Positions 1 to 47,974 of a stretch of 64,000 bases of DNA are shown here, one piece after another (the stretch's first letter is position 1; each line of letters starts with the position of its first letter). A program made the translations under genes and the position numbers. A model generated the notes under the pieces. That model did no database searches, was not told where the DNA came from, and was given only the letters and a program-made list of their open reading frames with translations. Source of the stretch: Siphonodentalium dalli (lineage: Eukaryota > Mollusca > Scaphopoda > Gadilida > Siphonodentaliidae). The stretch spans positions 185,979,956 through 186,043,955 of the forward strand of contig CP136063.1 of assembly GCA_032622095.1 (NCBI GenBank). Reading direction: 5' to 3'.

Positions 1-1676
1 TTCTAATATCAATGATTGATAACTCTCCATTAACGAAATTTAACATGTTGAAACCATTGTTATGTATACAAATTGTTACAGTGGTTTGTCAACAAACATT
101 GTTAATTGCATTGAAAGTTCAAATATTTCAATCTAAATATATTTTTAATGCTTTAACCTTTTCAAATGTTTGTTGTCAAGTTTTGATTAACTTTGGTGTC
201 GTATTTGAGCAATTGGACTTTGATCGATATAATGCCACTGTAACAGTAATGTTTACATAGCAATGGTTTTGATATGTGAAATCTCGTTACTGGAGAGTTA
301 TTAATAATGAAAATAAGAACATAATCTAATTTTTTACATGTACTTGTTGGTAGTTGTTTTACAGACTTCTATAGAAGTCATCTTATTTCACATGGACCCA
401 CTTCGAAGACATTGGGTCACTTTAACAACATGTCTAATTAATTGTTAATATTTCCCTCATCTGTATGTTCATATAGAAGAGGTAGTCTTATTGGAAGTAG
501 ATGTGATCTCGAAATTTAGCAAGACCATAATTTATGACAGCGAAGATATGATGCTGCTTAATTGTTACTCTATATAATATGTTTTCTCAGAAACTTATAA
601 ACTTCTATCTCCGAGTAGTGATTAGGCTCATACGAACCACTGTAATCGAAAGTTCAGGGACATTAACAATTTGTTTTCTTCAAATGTTGTTTACCCTAAT
701 GATTGATACATATGTTTTAAGGTCTTTTTCATTTATATATATTAGACAGTCGCACAAGTCTGCCGATGCAGGAGGATTCGAAACTCCACGATCATTTCGA
801 ATCGGATCAAACCTTTTGCATGATTTCACATTGAAACGAATCTCGACCATTTGCAAGAGCCTAGTAGTGATACAAGAAATTTCTATATTTTGATTTCTGC
901 ATATTTCCTAAATGTGTGCACTGCTGTCATTCATCATTTGTTTTCTAAAGACAGGCAGATAACAGTTCTGAGAATACATTTGCAGAATGAGGACCACACA
1001 GACAATATATCCTTATCACAACTGCTTAATATCTTCAAAGTAAAATATATTGTTTTCACAATGAATAGAAAATCATTGCATGAGTTTTATGTTTGGCTGA
1101 GTTTTTGGATGAACTGTTCAATAATTGTTCAGTTTTCACCATCACCCTGTTGAGATTAAGTATTTCCAGAGATGTTGAATCAGTGATGTTTTTTTCCTTC
1201 CAAGATTGATGAACAAATTCTTGTGAAAAATATAAATTATGACATGACTATTGCAATTGAAAGTTGTCATTTTCACATTATTATGGAGCATATTATTTGC
1301 CAAAATCTCCCAGAATTCATTATTAATCACTCAACTAGTGGTAACTGAGCAGTTTTCAAGAATTTGAATCCAAGAAATTTGAATTCATCAAAAATACATT
1401 CTAACTCCAGACAAATTTTTAATCCTCTCTATTTTCTCGGAGAAAGATTTGTACACTATAATCTAAGATAAGATGTTGCATTCTTTTCTGGCATGTATTA
1501 TACTTTTTTGTTATTGTAAAAGTTTCGCGTTTTAAAACAATAATTCTCAGTTAAAAACACCAAAGCTGCAGTTAAAAGAAATGGATGTTATTTTCCTCAA
1601 CAGACTTGGACAACACAATTATAAAAAATAAGTCTTGTTGGTTGTCGAGAAAGAGAGATGCCATATCTTTGCTAAA
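1..1676. other. AT-rich unassigned sequence
   Basis: No ORF here has a recognisable product and no TIR or tandem pattern was seen. Several short open frames overlap in different phases, as expected by chance. It may be intergenic or the intron of a gene outside the window. Confidence 0.4.
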
Positions 1677-1920
1677 TGGAACCTCCCATCAGTTATAAAA
1701 GAATACATTGGAATGGTCTATTATTCATCTGAGGGAGGTGACGAAAAGATAATACAAGTGGATTTATATTCATTGGTGGGATATGTTCAGATAATAAATG
1801 GAACCTCCCATCAGTTATAAAAGAATACATTGGAATGGTCTATTATTCATCTGAGGGAGGTGACGAAAAGATAATACAAGTCGATTTATATTCATTGGTG
1901 GGATATGTTCAGATAATAAA
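1677..1920. repeat. exact 122-bp tandem duplication of a TTAA-MITE segment
   Basis: Two units, 1,677-1,798 and 1,799-1,920, differ by a single base (GTGGATT/GTCGATT). Each starts TGGAACCTCCCATCAGTTAT. The unit is internal sequence of the TTAACCCTTTCTATAC MITE family. Confidence 0.92.
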
Positions 1921-2013
1921 TTTAACATTCGACCTATCATTTGTTCAACTTATTATCTGAACATTTCCTGTGGAAAACACTTGTCAATGAATATTTACGA
2001 AATAAAAGGTTAA
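1921..2013. mobile_element. end of a TTAA-MITE next to the duplication
   Basis: Carries TTATTATCTGAACATTTCCT and CAATGAATATTTACGAAATA AAAGGTTAA, the degenerate right terminus of the TTAACCCTTTCTATAC family. Confidence 0.6.
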
Positions 2014-2372
2014 AGGGTCTGTACACTAAATCTGGCCATTTATGGAACCATCTCCTATTATACTCAACAGAATATATGCAACAAATGAATGAATTTGAGC
2101 CATGGATGAGTGCAAAATACACTCATGTGCTCCATGAACGATGTAAACAACATGGTAATTATAATGAAAATGAGTTATAAATGACTCGAGCCATGAACTT
2201 ATTTTCATTAGAATTAACATGTTGTTTTACATCATTCATAAAGTAAATGAGTGTATTTTGCACTCATCCATGGCTCAAATTCATTCATTTGTTGCATATA
2301 TTCTGTTGAGTATAATAATAGGAGATGGTCCAATAAATGGCCGGATTTAGTGTACAGACCCCTTTAAACCTT
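2014..2372. mobile_element. palindromic MITE, AAAGGGGTCTGTACACTAAA type
   Basis: About 175-bp arms in inverted orientation. The left arm has GGGTCTGTACACTAAATCTG and ATGAATGAATTTGAGCCATG; the right arm mirrors it to GGATTTAGTGTACAGACCCC TTTAA. TTAA-like flanks are visible at both ends. A half copy follows at 2,400-2,485. Confidence 0.8.
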
Positions 2373-2859
2373 TCTTGAGTAAATATTCATTGACATGTTG
2401 TTCCCGTAGGAAATGTATAATGAGTATAATGGGAGATGATCCCATAAATGGCAGGATTTAGTGTATAGTCCCCATTTAAGAGTGATTATATTGATGCAAA
2501 TGTATGTGAGCTATGCAAGTTTTTCTGCTTTAAGGAATTTTATTTCTCAGTTTTTCTTTTAAGATCTTGAAGGAATGTGCCTCACTGATATCAGATAATG
2601 AATAACTGTGAAGAGATGAGATGTTTGTTATTGGGAAATAATATTGAGTTTACTGCATCAAATAAATTTTATATTGTTAAACTAGATTATTTTTTATCCC
2701 AGAATATTGTGGGGAGGGGATGATTGGACAGCAGACCAAGTAGCTTTGTCTGTGCCTTGGATGTTTGGTACAGTCGTTTAGTACCCATTAGTTGTTGGTA
2801 CCCATTTTGGTCCGTCGGCACATTACTCTGTGGTTGATTGTTACATAAGTTTTTTATTG

Positions 2860-3582
2860 CAATGGGTTGGCGTCTGTCAACAATTTCCTTTGGCTCACCC
2901 TACAGGCCGCATCCCTCATCCGATCATCACCAAACTTCATATGGATCTTCGGTTCAGGTGACCTGATTCAAATTTGAATCCATAAGGTATACCTTGCAGC
3001 CCGCATTTATTGGAGAAATGTTTTTAAATGAAAACAAGCATGCTAGGGTGTGGCAAAATACGCCCTTTATCCATTTTGAATTGTACTACCTACCACAAAA
3101 TAAAATAATAATTTGAGCTTACATTTGAAGAATATGCCGCCAGTAGCCATCTTTAAGTTGACTCTTTCCATGACTAAATCCTTTGACACACCCTACAGAC
3201 CACATTCCTAAATCTGATCTGCGGGGTGACCTCTAGATGGGAGTCATCAATTAATTCCAAAATTCATTAAATAACATGGCCACCACCATCTTGCATTTCA
3301 AATTTGAATCCATTGGCACACCCTGCATATTTCAAAGAAAAGATTTGTAAATTCAGGCTTGATTAGGATCGCCTCTTGATGAGAGCTATTGAATTTGAAC
3401 GATTGTTGATGAAAAACATGGCCACTGGCATCCATCTTGTATTTTACTCTTTGCATGACTAAATCCTGTGGCACACGCTACAGACAACATCCCTTGTCCA
3501 ATCATCACCAAACTTTATATGCGTCTTCAGGGTGACCTCTAGATGGAAGCCATCAATTTTTTCTGAAATTCCTTAAATGAAA
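2860..3582. repeat. degenerate repeats related to the pearl-like core
   Basis: Repeated phrases TTGGCTCACCCTACAG / TGGCACACGCTACAG, CCAATCATCACCAAACTT and GGTGACCTCTAGATGG recur at about 2,890, 3,180 and 3,470. This gives roughly 290-bp spacing of a decayed tandem array in the same sequence family as 30.6-31.4 kb. Confidence 0.6.
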
Positions 3583-4590
3583 GTGTCAATGACACTGTAG
3601 CTCAACTTAGGTAGGGGAATAATTTAATGGTTGACAGTAAATGGAGGAATTATGAAAGGTGCTAATTGAAATGTCTAAGTATGACAAGATGTAAATGTGA
3701 AGAGAGACCAAAAAATAAATATTGGTGGAAGTAGAAATGGAATGAGTCATTCCGAATGACAATGTATATGAATGAACAATGTTAACTAGATAGTAAGGGC
3801 AGGAATTGCAGCAACAAGTCCTTTATGATCAGACCATGGGCACTCTATTACTGTTGACAGAACATCTGTCATGTTAGTGAAAATGAGATCAACATTCATG
3901 ACAAGTTTCATAATGATCAGATCAGGGATGTGGTCTGCAGGGTGTGCCAAAGGATTTAGTGATGCAAAGAGTAAATTCTAGAATGGCCACCGGTGGCCAT
4001 GTTTTTTTGCCGAATGACACCAAAATGACTCGTTCCCATCAAGAGATCACTCCGATGATCCATATGAAGTTTGGTGATGATCAGATCAGGGATGTCATAT
4101 GTAGGGTGTGTCAAAGTATTTAGTGATGCCAAAAGTAAAATCCAATATGGCCACCAGCGAACTTGACCTGTATTTTGATATCAATGAGTCATAAAAAAAC
4201 GGAATTTTTAATTGAACAGTCCAAACTTGAGTTATCATCCGGAAACCAAAGAAAAAGGAAAAAGTCCATAACTCTAAGAAAAATCTTCGGATCAAACTCA
4301 AATTCGAAATTAACCTGTATCTTGATATGACTGATCCACATAAAAACGGAATTTGCAATTAAAGGATCCAAACTTGAGATATCATCCAGAAACCGAAAAA
4401 GTCAGATTAAACATCGGATTAAACCCAGAATTGCAGAGCACCTGTGTTCTTGGTTGAGACACCTACATACCAAGTTTCAATCAAATCGAATGATCATTAC
4501 TGGAGTTATAACTCCGGACGGACGCACGGACAGACCAGACGGACGCGGCTGATTACAATAGTCCCCCCAAAATAAAATTTTCGGGGGACA
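3583..4590. mobile_element. pearl-like element with degenerate core and C/G hairpin end
   Basis: It begins AAAGTGTCAATGACACTGTA GCTC, as at 13,012. The core holds two recognisable 163-bp-type units (GGATTTAGTGATGCAAAGAG at about 3,954; GTATTTAGTGATGCC at about 4,117). It then passes into units with CATAACTCTAAGAAAAATCT and CCGGAAACCAAAG. It ends in GGACGGACGCACGGACAG and a hairpin GTCCCCCC...GGGGGAC (4,562-4,590). It may be two elements fused. Confidence 0.6.
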
Positions 4591-4639
4591 AAAAGGGCTG
4601 TAACTCATGTAAAAACAAGAGATGGACTGTCATCCGGTG

Positions 4640-5395
4640 CATACCCCCTTGTGTGGGCATATCTATAACTTATGACTGCTATACTCAGACAGATGGACCC
4701 AAAAATCAGCATTTTCATATAAACAAAGATGAATAACTATAGAACAAAAAACCAAAACAAAACAGTTGAATGTGCCATTAAATGTCCTCATAGTGGGAAC
4801 ATCCATACAAAATTTCATTGAGATCCGAGTCATGACATCGGATGGACCAAAGAGCCAACATTTCCAGATAAACAAAGATGTATGACTCTAGAATGGAAAA
4901 TCCAAACAAAACAATGGAACCCTCTTATCGAATGTCCTCATAGCATTGAACATCCATACCAAATTTCATTGAGATCCCACCACAACTGTTGAAGTTACGA
5001 CATGAACAGACACCAGATGGACCAAAAAGCCAACATTTCCAGATAAACAAAGATGTATGACTCTCGAATGGAAAATCAGAACAAAACGATGAAACCCTCT
5101 ATTTAATGTCCTCATAGTAGTGAACATCCACACCAAATTTCATTGAGATCTCAGCACAACTGTTGAAGTTACGACATGAACAGACACCAGACGGACCAAA
5201 AAGCCAACATTTCCAGATAAACAAAGATGAATGACTCTTGAATAGAAAATCCGAACAAAACGATGGAACCCTCTATTTAATGTCCTCATAGTAGTGAACA
5301 TTCATACCTAATTTCCTTGAGATCTGAGCACTACTGTTCAAGTTATGACATGAACAGACATCGGACGGATGCACGGACAGGTGCAAAACAGTATA
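4640..5395. repeat. ~175-bp tandem array (4 units)
   Basis: Units share AGCCAACATTTCCAGATAAA, CAAAGATG and ATGTCCTCATAG, starting near 4,693, 4,842, 5,017 and 5,193 (the first lacks about 25 bp). The last unit runs into GGACGGATGCACGGACAGGT and CAGTATACCCC. A related array lies at 32.2-32.75 kb. Confidence 0.85.
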
Positions 5396-5512
5396 CCCCA
5401 CTTTTTTTATGTGTACCCATACCATGTATGGTACACATAATGCCGACGTCCGGATCAACCATCCGTCGTTCGTCCGTCCGTCCGTCCGTCTGTCCGTCTG
5501 TCCGTAGACACT
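5395..5512. repeat. hairpin junction and (CCGT)n tract
   Basis: TTATGTGTACC and GGTACACATAA (5,408-5,440) form a stem around CATACCATGTAT. It is followed by TCCGTCCGTCCGTCCGTCTG (5,470-5,505). This is the tail-to-tail meeting point of two tandem-core elements, the left one ending CAGTATACCCC. Confidence 0.7.
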
Positions 5513-7250
5513 TGCTATCCGATTCGATTACTTGAGTAGTTTTTATCGGATCATGTTCAAATTTTATGTGCATGTTTATGATGACACACCCCTCACCTGT
5601 ATAGTTTTTGGTATCGATCGGTTGATCAGTTTAGAAATGATTAACACTTTCCATCCATACCTGGTCATATTCTATCTGATGCCATAACTCATGTATTTTT
5701 TTACCCATTGTGTTCATATTTTATATGCAGGTTTATGATGACACATGGCTCACCTGTATAGTTTTTGGTATTGATTGGTTGATCGGTTTAGAAAATAATT
5801 AACCCTGCTCACAAATGCTATCCGATGTATCGAAGTCAAACAATTTTCTTCTGATCTGCCTCATATTTCTTACCTAGGTCTTTCTTAGCACGTTCTTCAT
5901 CTGTATGGATTTTGGTATTGTTTAGTTAACCCTTTCCACTCTTGTTTTTAAATAGAATTCATCCAGGCCAGGATGACTCAAACATTTTTCATCTGATCAA
6001 CACCAATTTTGGTATATGAATTTCTGACCCCTAAATACAGATCAAGTGCGAATATGGGTTTGATCCTGTATATATTAACAGAGTTATGGCCCTTTATAAT
6101 TCATACCTCTTTTCCATGCACTATTAAATTTGAATAGAACAAGCACAACACACACCTGTGTTATTGGAAGGAGATAATTTATTGCTTTGGACACAGTGAC
6201 CTGATAGTTCCACTCCTGGCTGCAGATGTATAAACATCTGTCAAACTTTGATTGATGTTAGACTCTTTATTCCAGTTCTGTTCTCTGTTGAAACCAAGCA
6301 GTTCATGGCATTATTGTTTACAGAGACACTGTTATTATAACTTAGAAAATAATTAATACAGCATTCCTCAGTTCCATCATATGATGTCATTGAAAATGAT
6401 TAACCCTCTGCACACATCATATGGTCTTCTGATGTTTTTTATTTGATCATTCTCCTATTCTATGTACATGTTGATGGTGATCCACTTTTAATTTGCATGG
6501 ATTTGGGATTAAAATTAACCCATTCGATTGACTCATACTATCTGATAGACATATATTAAATTATCACTTTAACTTTGAGCCAGGTTCAGTCAGTGTTTCA
6601 AGAAATGACCAATTGAAATTCATCATTAGAGGATATGTCTTATTTTGAAATTCCCTCAATTGCATTTGGGCTACAGGATAATATTAACAGTGCTGGGATT
6701 CTTGAGACTGACTTATTGTATGGGTTTCTAAATCCAATGACATGCTTTTTGTTGACTACTCTGTTTATCAGTTCATTAGTTTGGGTAAGATTAACCTCTT
6801 ACTATCCAATTTGATAACTCAAATATTTCCATTGATTATGTTTATAGTTCTGGCACAGTTTATGATAACACACCTCTAACCTGCACAGTGAGTGTCATTT
6901 GGTTTATTTGCTTAAATATATTAACATCCTTCACCAATCCTGTTGACACAATGTGATAGCTAAATATTTTTTGCATGATTACTCTATAAATAATCACATC
7001 TGTGATAATCATGACACATTCTTCACCTGTATAGATTTTGGTATCGATCGAATGGTTGTGATAATATTAACCTTAACTTTAATTATATTTAAACTGTTCA
7101 CAAACATATCTTTCTAATGATCAACTTACAAGAAAATTAACATTTATATCCAATCATTAGCAATCATATTTTATATCCCGGTTTATACGTCCCTCACTTC
7201 TATAGTTGATCAGGTATTGATTGTTTTTAGTGGTGAAATATTAATAGGTT
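5513..7250. repeat. degenerate ~150-bp tandem array
   Basis: The phrase ATGATGACACACCCCTCACC then TGTATAGTTTTTGGTATCGA recurs with increasing decay at about 5,576, 5,735, 5,880, 6,475, 6,860, 7,005 and 7,185. Each copy is followed by GATTAACCC-like text. No ORF of interest lies in this stretch. Confidence 0.65.
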
Positions 7251-8182
7251 GCTATGAATTTTTAATATGCAGCTGACACAAAATATAATAAACAAAAAAA
7301 TAGCAATGATAATAAAAAAAAACACACAATATGTAATGTCTCATGTTCCAATGTAATAAATAGATAAATTGAGTTGCTATGATGTTTATCTACCTAATTT
7401 CTTAACTATTTGATATTTAACAGCTATGGTGCTTCTCTCCGACTATGGATTGAGCTTAATTAGCCTTATAACTCTATAAGACATACATGTATCTGTGTTG
7501 AAGTCACTAATAGGTTGAAATCAAAGCCACGTCTGTTAACATTGTGTTAATGTGAGCAAGGTGCCCAATAAGTGTGATTTCACTTGTGAATTAATAGTAA
7601 GGTGTGAATTGTTTAAAGTTTTGCACTCATGAAAAGGATGGGGGTAATTTAAGGATATATGAAAATAGCTCATCGCTGTCGCCAAGGTATGGGTTAAACA
7701 TCTGCCGATCGTGATCGGCCTCTCGTTTTAAAAGAGGGCGTGGGGGGGGGGGGGGTCTAGTAAAAAATTTGCAGGAAGGTATTCCGTTTTTTTTGCATCT
7801 GGCATTTTCGGGGACCCACCACTCCCAAACCTGCACACAAAAAAAATTCTACACCCAATTTTTTTACACCCACCCCCCAAATTTCACTAAAATTGGTCTA
7901 AAATTGCATAAAACTCTACTGATATCTCTCATATGACTGGGAATGATCACAATTAGTTCAAATAACAGTTTAAGCTGTTTCAGAAGCTGTTTTAATTGAA
8001 AAAAAAAAAGTTTTATAAATTGCTGATCATCTCTAAACCTAGGTCATTGTGCAGAATACACAAAATTTCATAATTTCTAACTATTTACTGATTCGTCTGT
8101 CAACCAGCCCATTATCTAACATATTCCATACCACTTATGTTAGTCTACTGGAGCAACTTACTTCTATTATACTAAACTAACT
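7251..8182. other. unassigned AT-rich stretch with G run
   Basis: Low-complexity and AT-rich, with a 15-base G run at 7,741-7,755. Nothing coding was supported. Confidence 0.4.
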
Positions 8183-8565
8183 GAAACAGGCTCCCTTTGG
8201 GAGCCTATATTCAGCATCGGAGATACCTGTGGCCCCCTTTGTGGGACTTCGCACACATTTTGATCTTAGACAGAGCTTTCATTTAGTGGCGGCCCCTGTG
8301 TGCGCTTCAAGCACATTTGGACGTTGAACCATTTGGATTTACATATATTGTTTTAATACATTTTTTTTTAAAGATTGACTTCCTTGCTCAATTTAACAAA
8401 ACCAATTTTATTTTATTTTTTATTAAATTTTTTGAAAAACTACCACATTTATAACATCTGCCAGGGTACCCAGAGTCACGACACCAAATTTGGTTGAACT
8501 CGGTCCAGGGTCTGAAAGAAAAATCCGGACAGATCCTACTCGTTTATATATATAGATGACAAGCA
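8183..8565. repeat. dispersed repeat with GGCTCCCTTTGGGAGCC hairpin
   Basis: GGCTCCCTTTGGGAGCC (8,190-8,206) is followed by CCTGTGGCCCCCTTTGTGGG and ends TGAAAGAAAAATCCGGACAG then TTTATATATATAGATG. The layout resembles short dispersed elements common in molluscan DNA. No coding content. Confidence 0.5.
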
Positions 8566-8677
8566 GTCACAGCACTATACCATACTTGGATACTTTAGGT
8601 CTTGTGGGAGATCATCTGAGTTGAAATACATGCAAATAATTCACTGATTGGCTTGATGCACTGATGACAGATATTTT

Positions 8678-9034
8678 CTACCCATTGACAGTCACATTAA
8701 TGTTTGAGACAGTTGCTCGCTCTTTTTCCATGCACACAATGATCAAGGCATTAGTTACATCATTTACACAATACATGTACAATCCATTTACTGAAAAATT
8801 TTGACTTTCCTTCTTCATTATCATTTTGCACAGAATAATATTTCTCTCCCAACCCAAGAGCCTCATTCCAATTGCTCGTTTTCTACTAGCTGGGACACGT
8901 TTCAGTAAGTTCTTAACCGTACATCTGGGGTGATATTCATGATTATCCTGAATGATTTTGAACAAGAGCATCGCTAGGGCGTGGCAAAATATGCCTGTGG
9001 TAATTTCAACCAAGGGCCATAACAAATAATCCAT
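8678..9034 (-). other. unassigned 118-codon open stretch
   Basis: The minus-strand open frame includes VKNLLKRVPASRKRAIGMRL LGWERNIILCKMIMKKES. I recognise no family and see no flanking splice evidence. Its N-terminal third overlaps text also present at 3,035 (GCTAGGGTGTGGCAAAATA), so at least that part is repeat. It could be a transposon remnant or chance. Confidence 0.15.
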
Positions 9035-9894
9035 ATACCAGATTTGAAAACAATTGGTTAACTAAAACTAAAGTTATCACCTGGAAACCAAATTAATCGG
9101 CAAATTCTAAATCGACAAGGACCATAACTCTGGCAAAAATTGGCAGGCGGAACCCAAATTCTAACTTAACCTGTATTTTGTGCTAGTAAGCTCACATACC
9201 AAATTTCATTCCAATCAGTTCAGACTTACTAAAGTCTTCATCTTAAAATGAAAAAAAATGGACGAACTAATATCATAATACTTTGTTTTAAACGCCTGTA
9301 TAAAATGTTTGAGTGAAATATACATGGCTTGTGAAATCGATATGGCTATGTCACAACATCTGAGAACCTGGCATGAACGAGAAACACGCATATTGATATG
9401 AAGACTTTACAACTGTGTTTGTCATGGGAATTGTCCCTAAAATTAGAAATATGTTCACATGACAGAAAAATGTTAGTTTGACGATTTATTGCAACAATTT
9501 TTCATAAGTGGAACTATTCCATTCTTCATTTGTGAAGTGTCTATAGTTTACGAAATGTACAAGTACTGTCCGTTTTGCTTTGGAGAATTGGCCTTCCATT
9601 TGACAGAATGTGTTCACACCTATAGTATTTTATGGTGCACTTTTGCAACTCAGCTTTTGTAAGTGGACTTATGTTGATGGTTCTCTACGTTTAACCAGTT
9701 GGAGACATAGCTCCATTTTCATTTTATTTCCACGAATTTGTCCGTATTTAATGACTTGAAATGTGAAGTGTTCACTGTTGGTCGCCATTGTTTTAGTTTA
9801 CACAAGACATGCTGATGGCTCGTTAAAATAGTTCCAGCCCTTAATTAAGTATGCAAATCAGCCAAGTGAGTAGGATGAGACAGCAGTCGTGTGT
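9035..9894. other. unassigned stretch left of the hAT element
   Basis: The first 200 bp show CCATAACTCTGGCAAAAATT and CACATACCAAATTTCATTCC, relics of an ACTCCGG-type tandem element. The rest looks like unique non-coding DNA. Confidence 0.4.
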
Positions 9895-9902
9895 GGTGTG
9901 AG

Positions 9903-11859
9903 CAGGGTTTACGCTGCCGCTTGCCAAATTTGCCAAATTTGTAACAATGCATATTAATGGCGACATTATATAGCACATATTTATGATGTCAGCTTTATAT
10001 TACTAGTGAGTATAAGAAACAGGTTAATCAGCCGATTGTGAATGACAGATTAATTTATGGCTTGTTGATTTCAGCAGTAATACAAGGTGAAATAATATGT
10101 ATGTTGTATGACTATGTAGCAACATTAAACGTAGTTTCCAGGTAGGTGTCGCTTAGATATTTATTGCTACTTTGATCTTTATTAATACAGTAAAATCTCA
10201 TTAAACCGAACACCCTTCGGATCGGCCCTTCTGTTCGGTTTAGAGAGGTGTTTGGTTTACAGAAAATCGCAAAACCATCGGAATATATTGCCGCCGTCGG
10301 TAAGCGTTATCGACACCCGAACACCTCAGTACTGATTAATTAAACTTTATTCAATAAACTACAAAATAAAACAAAAAATAAATAGCAATAGATGAACATC
10401 TTATAATAAGACCGTCTTGCTTAAATGATAGCTACACAAAACATTTCCAAAAAATTTAAATGTAAAATAACAATTAATTAGGCTAATTTCAGATAAAGTC
10501 AAAAATTTTTAGTTTTATTTCTTATTTTATGTTTTTAAATTTTTTATTGATGTTATAAAATAAAGCGATAGTTGAAAATTGTCAATTTTCGGTAGTCTCC
10601 ACTTCTCCCTGAAGTCTCCCTAAATTTCCTGAAGTCTCCCTAAATTTCCTGGAGGGAGACTTCAAGTCTCCCTGTTCTGAACCCCTAGGCTGAGGCCTGA
10701 TAAGACATATATATATATGTACAGATAAACCTGAAAACATGGAAACGATACATTTTATGGTGATTCGCGTTTTTTTTAAATTGTTGTTGACGGTAGATTT
10801 CAACTCCTGAGCTGTTGTTTTCCCGGCAGCTCATTAATTGTGATACGTTGATTAAAGCTGTGATAAAGCACCGTCGTGTACTTTTAGCGAATTAGTGTTT
10901 AGTTTGGACAATTGTTGTAAAAACAAAGAGTCCATTCCAGCGCATTAACTGATGTAAAAACAACGTGTCACTGCTCTAATTATCTGTGAAGTCCCATTGT
11001 TCTATCAATTTGTGAAATAAACAAACATGTATCTATCTGTATTTGATGGTGATGCAGCTGCAGTAACCAATTCTGGTTTATGTGTATTTAATTAGATACC
11101 TGTTGTTTTAATCCGTTTCAAAGCTTCGCCGAGACAAAAGGCCGCTAATTAAATTGATACGCTTGTTCAATAGTACGAAAGTACATTACCTGTGTACACG
11201 CGCGTTCGGTTGGTATCGCTTTCAGAATTTATTTAGAATAAGATTAAATATAAATACGACCGTATCTTTTTATTATTAGGCATTATATTCGTTTTAATTT
11301 GTAATTAAATTTGATTAATTTACCAAGAATACTTCGTTGGTTTGTAACTAACTGTTGTCAATGACGCTGATCGAGGTCACACACAGGTCAACTCAAAAGC
11401 GGAAACGTTCACATCATTACCTTTTAAAATAACTGATAGCGTTCTGTCTCTTCCATCGCTTTCAGTGTTCGGATTTTGGATGTAAACATTAGTGTATTTG
11501 TTCACTTATGGACTAATAAAGCTGTCCGCTATTCGGAGTACAGAGGTTTCGGATTACAGAGGTAATCATTAGTGACAATGCACTTGGGTAAATTCGGGAC
11601 GGAACAATTCGTTCGGAATGGAGAGGGGTTCGGATTGTAGAGGGTCCGGATTGGAGAGGTTTCACTGTAATACTAACTTGCTTTTCTAGTAGCTCATTTA
11701 CCTGTGTCTGTGGTTAGTTTTTAACAAAGATAAAAACGCGATAACTTCCCCAATTATATGTGCAATTAAATTTGGCAAATATATTTTTAATTTGGCAAAA
11801 TATAATTTCATTTGGCAAAAATTTTGCCAAGAGAAAATTTTCGTCCAGCACCAACCCTG
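9903..11859. mobile_element. hAT-type nonautonomous transposon with perfect 8-bp TSD
   Basis: The left end CAGGGTTTACGCTG and right end CAGCACCAACCCTG form an inverted repeat of the CAGGG type found in hAT elements. Both are flanked by GGTGTGAG (9,895-9,902 and 11,860-11,867), an exact 8-bp target duplication as expected for hAT. Sub-terminal TTTGGCAAA motifs occur at both ends. Without the nested insertion the element is about 475 bp, so it is a MITE. Confidence 0.88.
10188..11667. mobile_element. TA-flanked MITE (mariner/pogo-like ends) nested in hAT element
   Basis: Ends CAGTAAAATCTCATTAAACC and ...GGATTGGAGAGGTTTCACTG are imperfect inverted repeats of the CAGTGAAACCTCT type and are flanked by TA at 10,186-10,187 and 11,668-11,669. 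TTCGG..TAGAGAGG motifs recur inside both ends. The interior includes a local palindrome around GAAGTCTCCC (10,600-10,675). No transposase is visible. Confidence 0.75.
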
Positions 11860-12218
11860 GGTGTGAGATCTCACATTGCTATTTAAAATGGGCTGCCTGT
11901 GCTAATATGTGTAGGCGGTGGGTGGGAGAAATTATTGTAACTTGAATACTTCCATACTATAGCACTGTCTGCTCATTCCTTACTTCCTTAATTCCTGAAA
12001 TATTGCTTCCCTCCCTGGGATTCACTCAACACATTTTTCCTGCAATATCTACCGGGAAATAAAAATACAGAACAAAATTAAATGACCTAATGTTGGTGAC
12101 TCTATCCATATAAGTGATGTTTCGACAATCATGTCGTGGGGTAGATCTAGGAAAGGCTGGAATCATTTATATAAATATTTATTATCAGTCAACACTGCTA
12201 TCACAGATGTATCTTATT

Positions 12219-12470
12219 TTAAAGGGGGGCTGTACACTAAATCAGGCTATTTATGAGACTATCTCCTTTTCTACTCAACAGAATACATGCAACAATTGAA
12301 TGAATTTGAGCCATGATTAAGTGCAAAATACACTCGTGTGCTTTATGAACGATGCAAACAACATGGTAATTATAATGAAAATGAGTATGACTCTAGCCAT
12401 ATATTCTGTTAAGTATAAAAGGAGATGGTCCCATAAATGTCCGGATTTAGTGTCCAGTCCCCCTTTAATG
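12219..12470. mobile_element. palindromic MITE, second copy, beyond ELP3 stop
   Basis: The left end GGGGGGCTGTACACTAAATC and right end GGATTTAGTGTCCAGTCCCC CTTTAA enclose the same ATGAATTTGAGCCATG and GTAATTATAATGAAAATGAG text as 2,014-2,372, with part of the right arm deleted. It lies 114 nt past the ELP3 stop. Confidence 0.78.
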
Positions 12471-12583
12471 CAATCTTCATCTTTCATGGTTCCTGCCAGA
12501 CAAGAATTATTTCCTCATGCTGGAACATTATTGAGTAACCCCTTGATCTTGCTGTATCACGTTTATCTCTAGGTTATTTCTGT
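12462..12583 (-). other. start of ELP3 3' UTR with candidate poly(A) signal
   Basis: Downstream of the ELP3 stop the first plausible signal on the minus strand is ATTAAA at 12,464-12,469, about 115 nt after the stop. It sits at the edge of a palindromic MITE (12,219-12,470). If used, the MITE would supply or follow the 3' end. Another AATAAA on the minus strand is near 12,174. Neither is proven. Confidence 0.3.

Positions 12584-47974
<35,391 letters not shown>

Larger units (their letters stand above)
50..12583. other. left intergenic region overview
   Basis: 12.5 kb beyond the ELP3 terminator with no supported host gene. It contains MITEs (1.9-2.5 kb, 12.2 kb), tandem-core elements (2.9-7.2 kb) and the nested hAT/TA pair (9.9-11.9 kb). 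Confidence 0.5.

Noticed and set aside
765-805. GGAGTTTCGAATCCTCC on the minus strand resembles a tRNA T-arm
   Set aside because: No D-arm, anticodon arm or acceptor stem could be folded around it, so it is not a tRNA.
5456-5510. CCGT repeats as a promoter CpG feature
   Set aside because: It is a microsatellite-like tract at the end of a tandem-core element, also seen at 28.7 and 60.84 kb.
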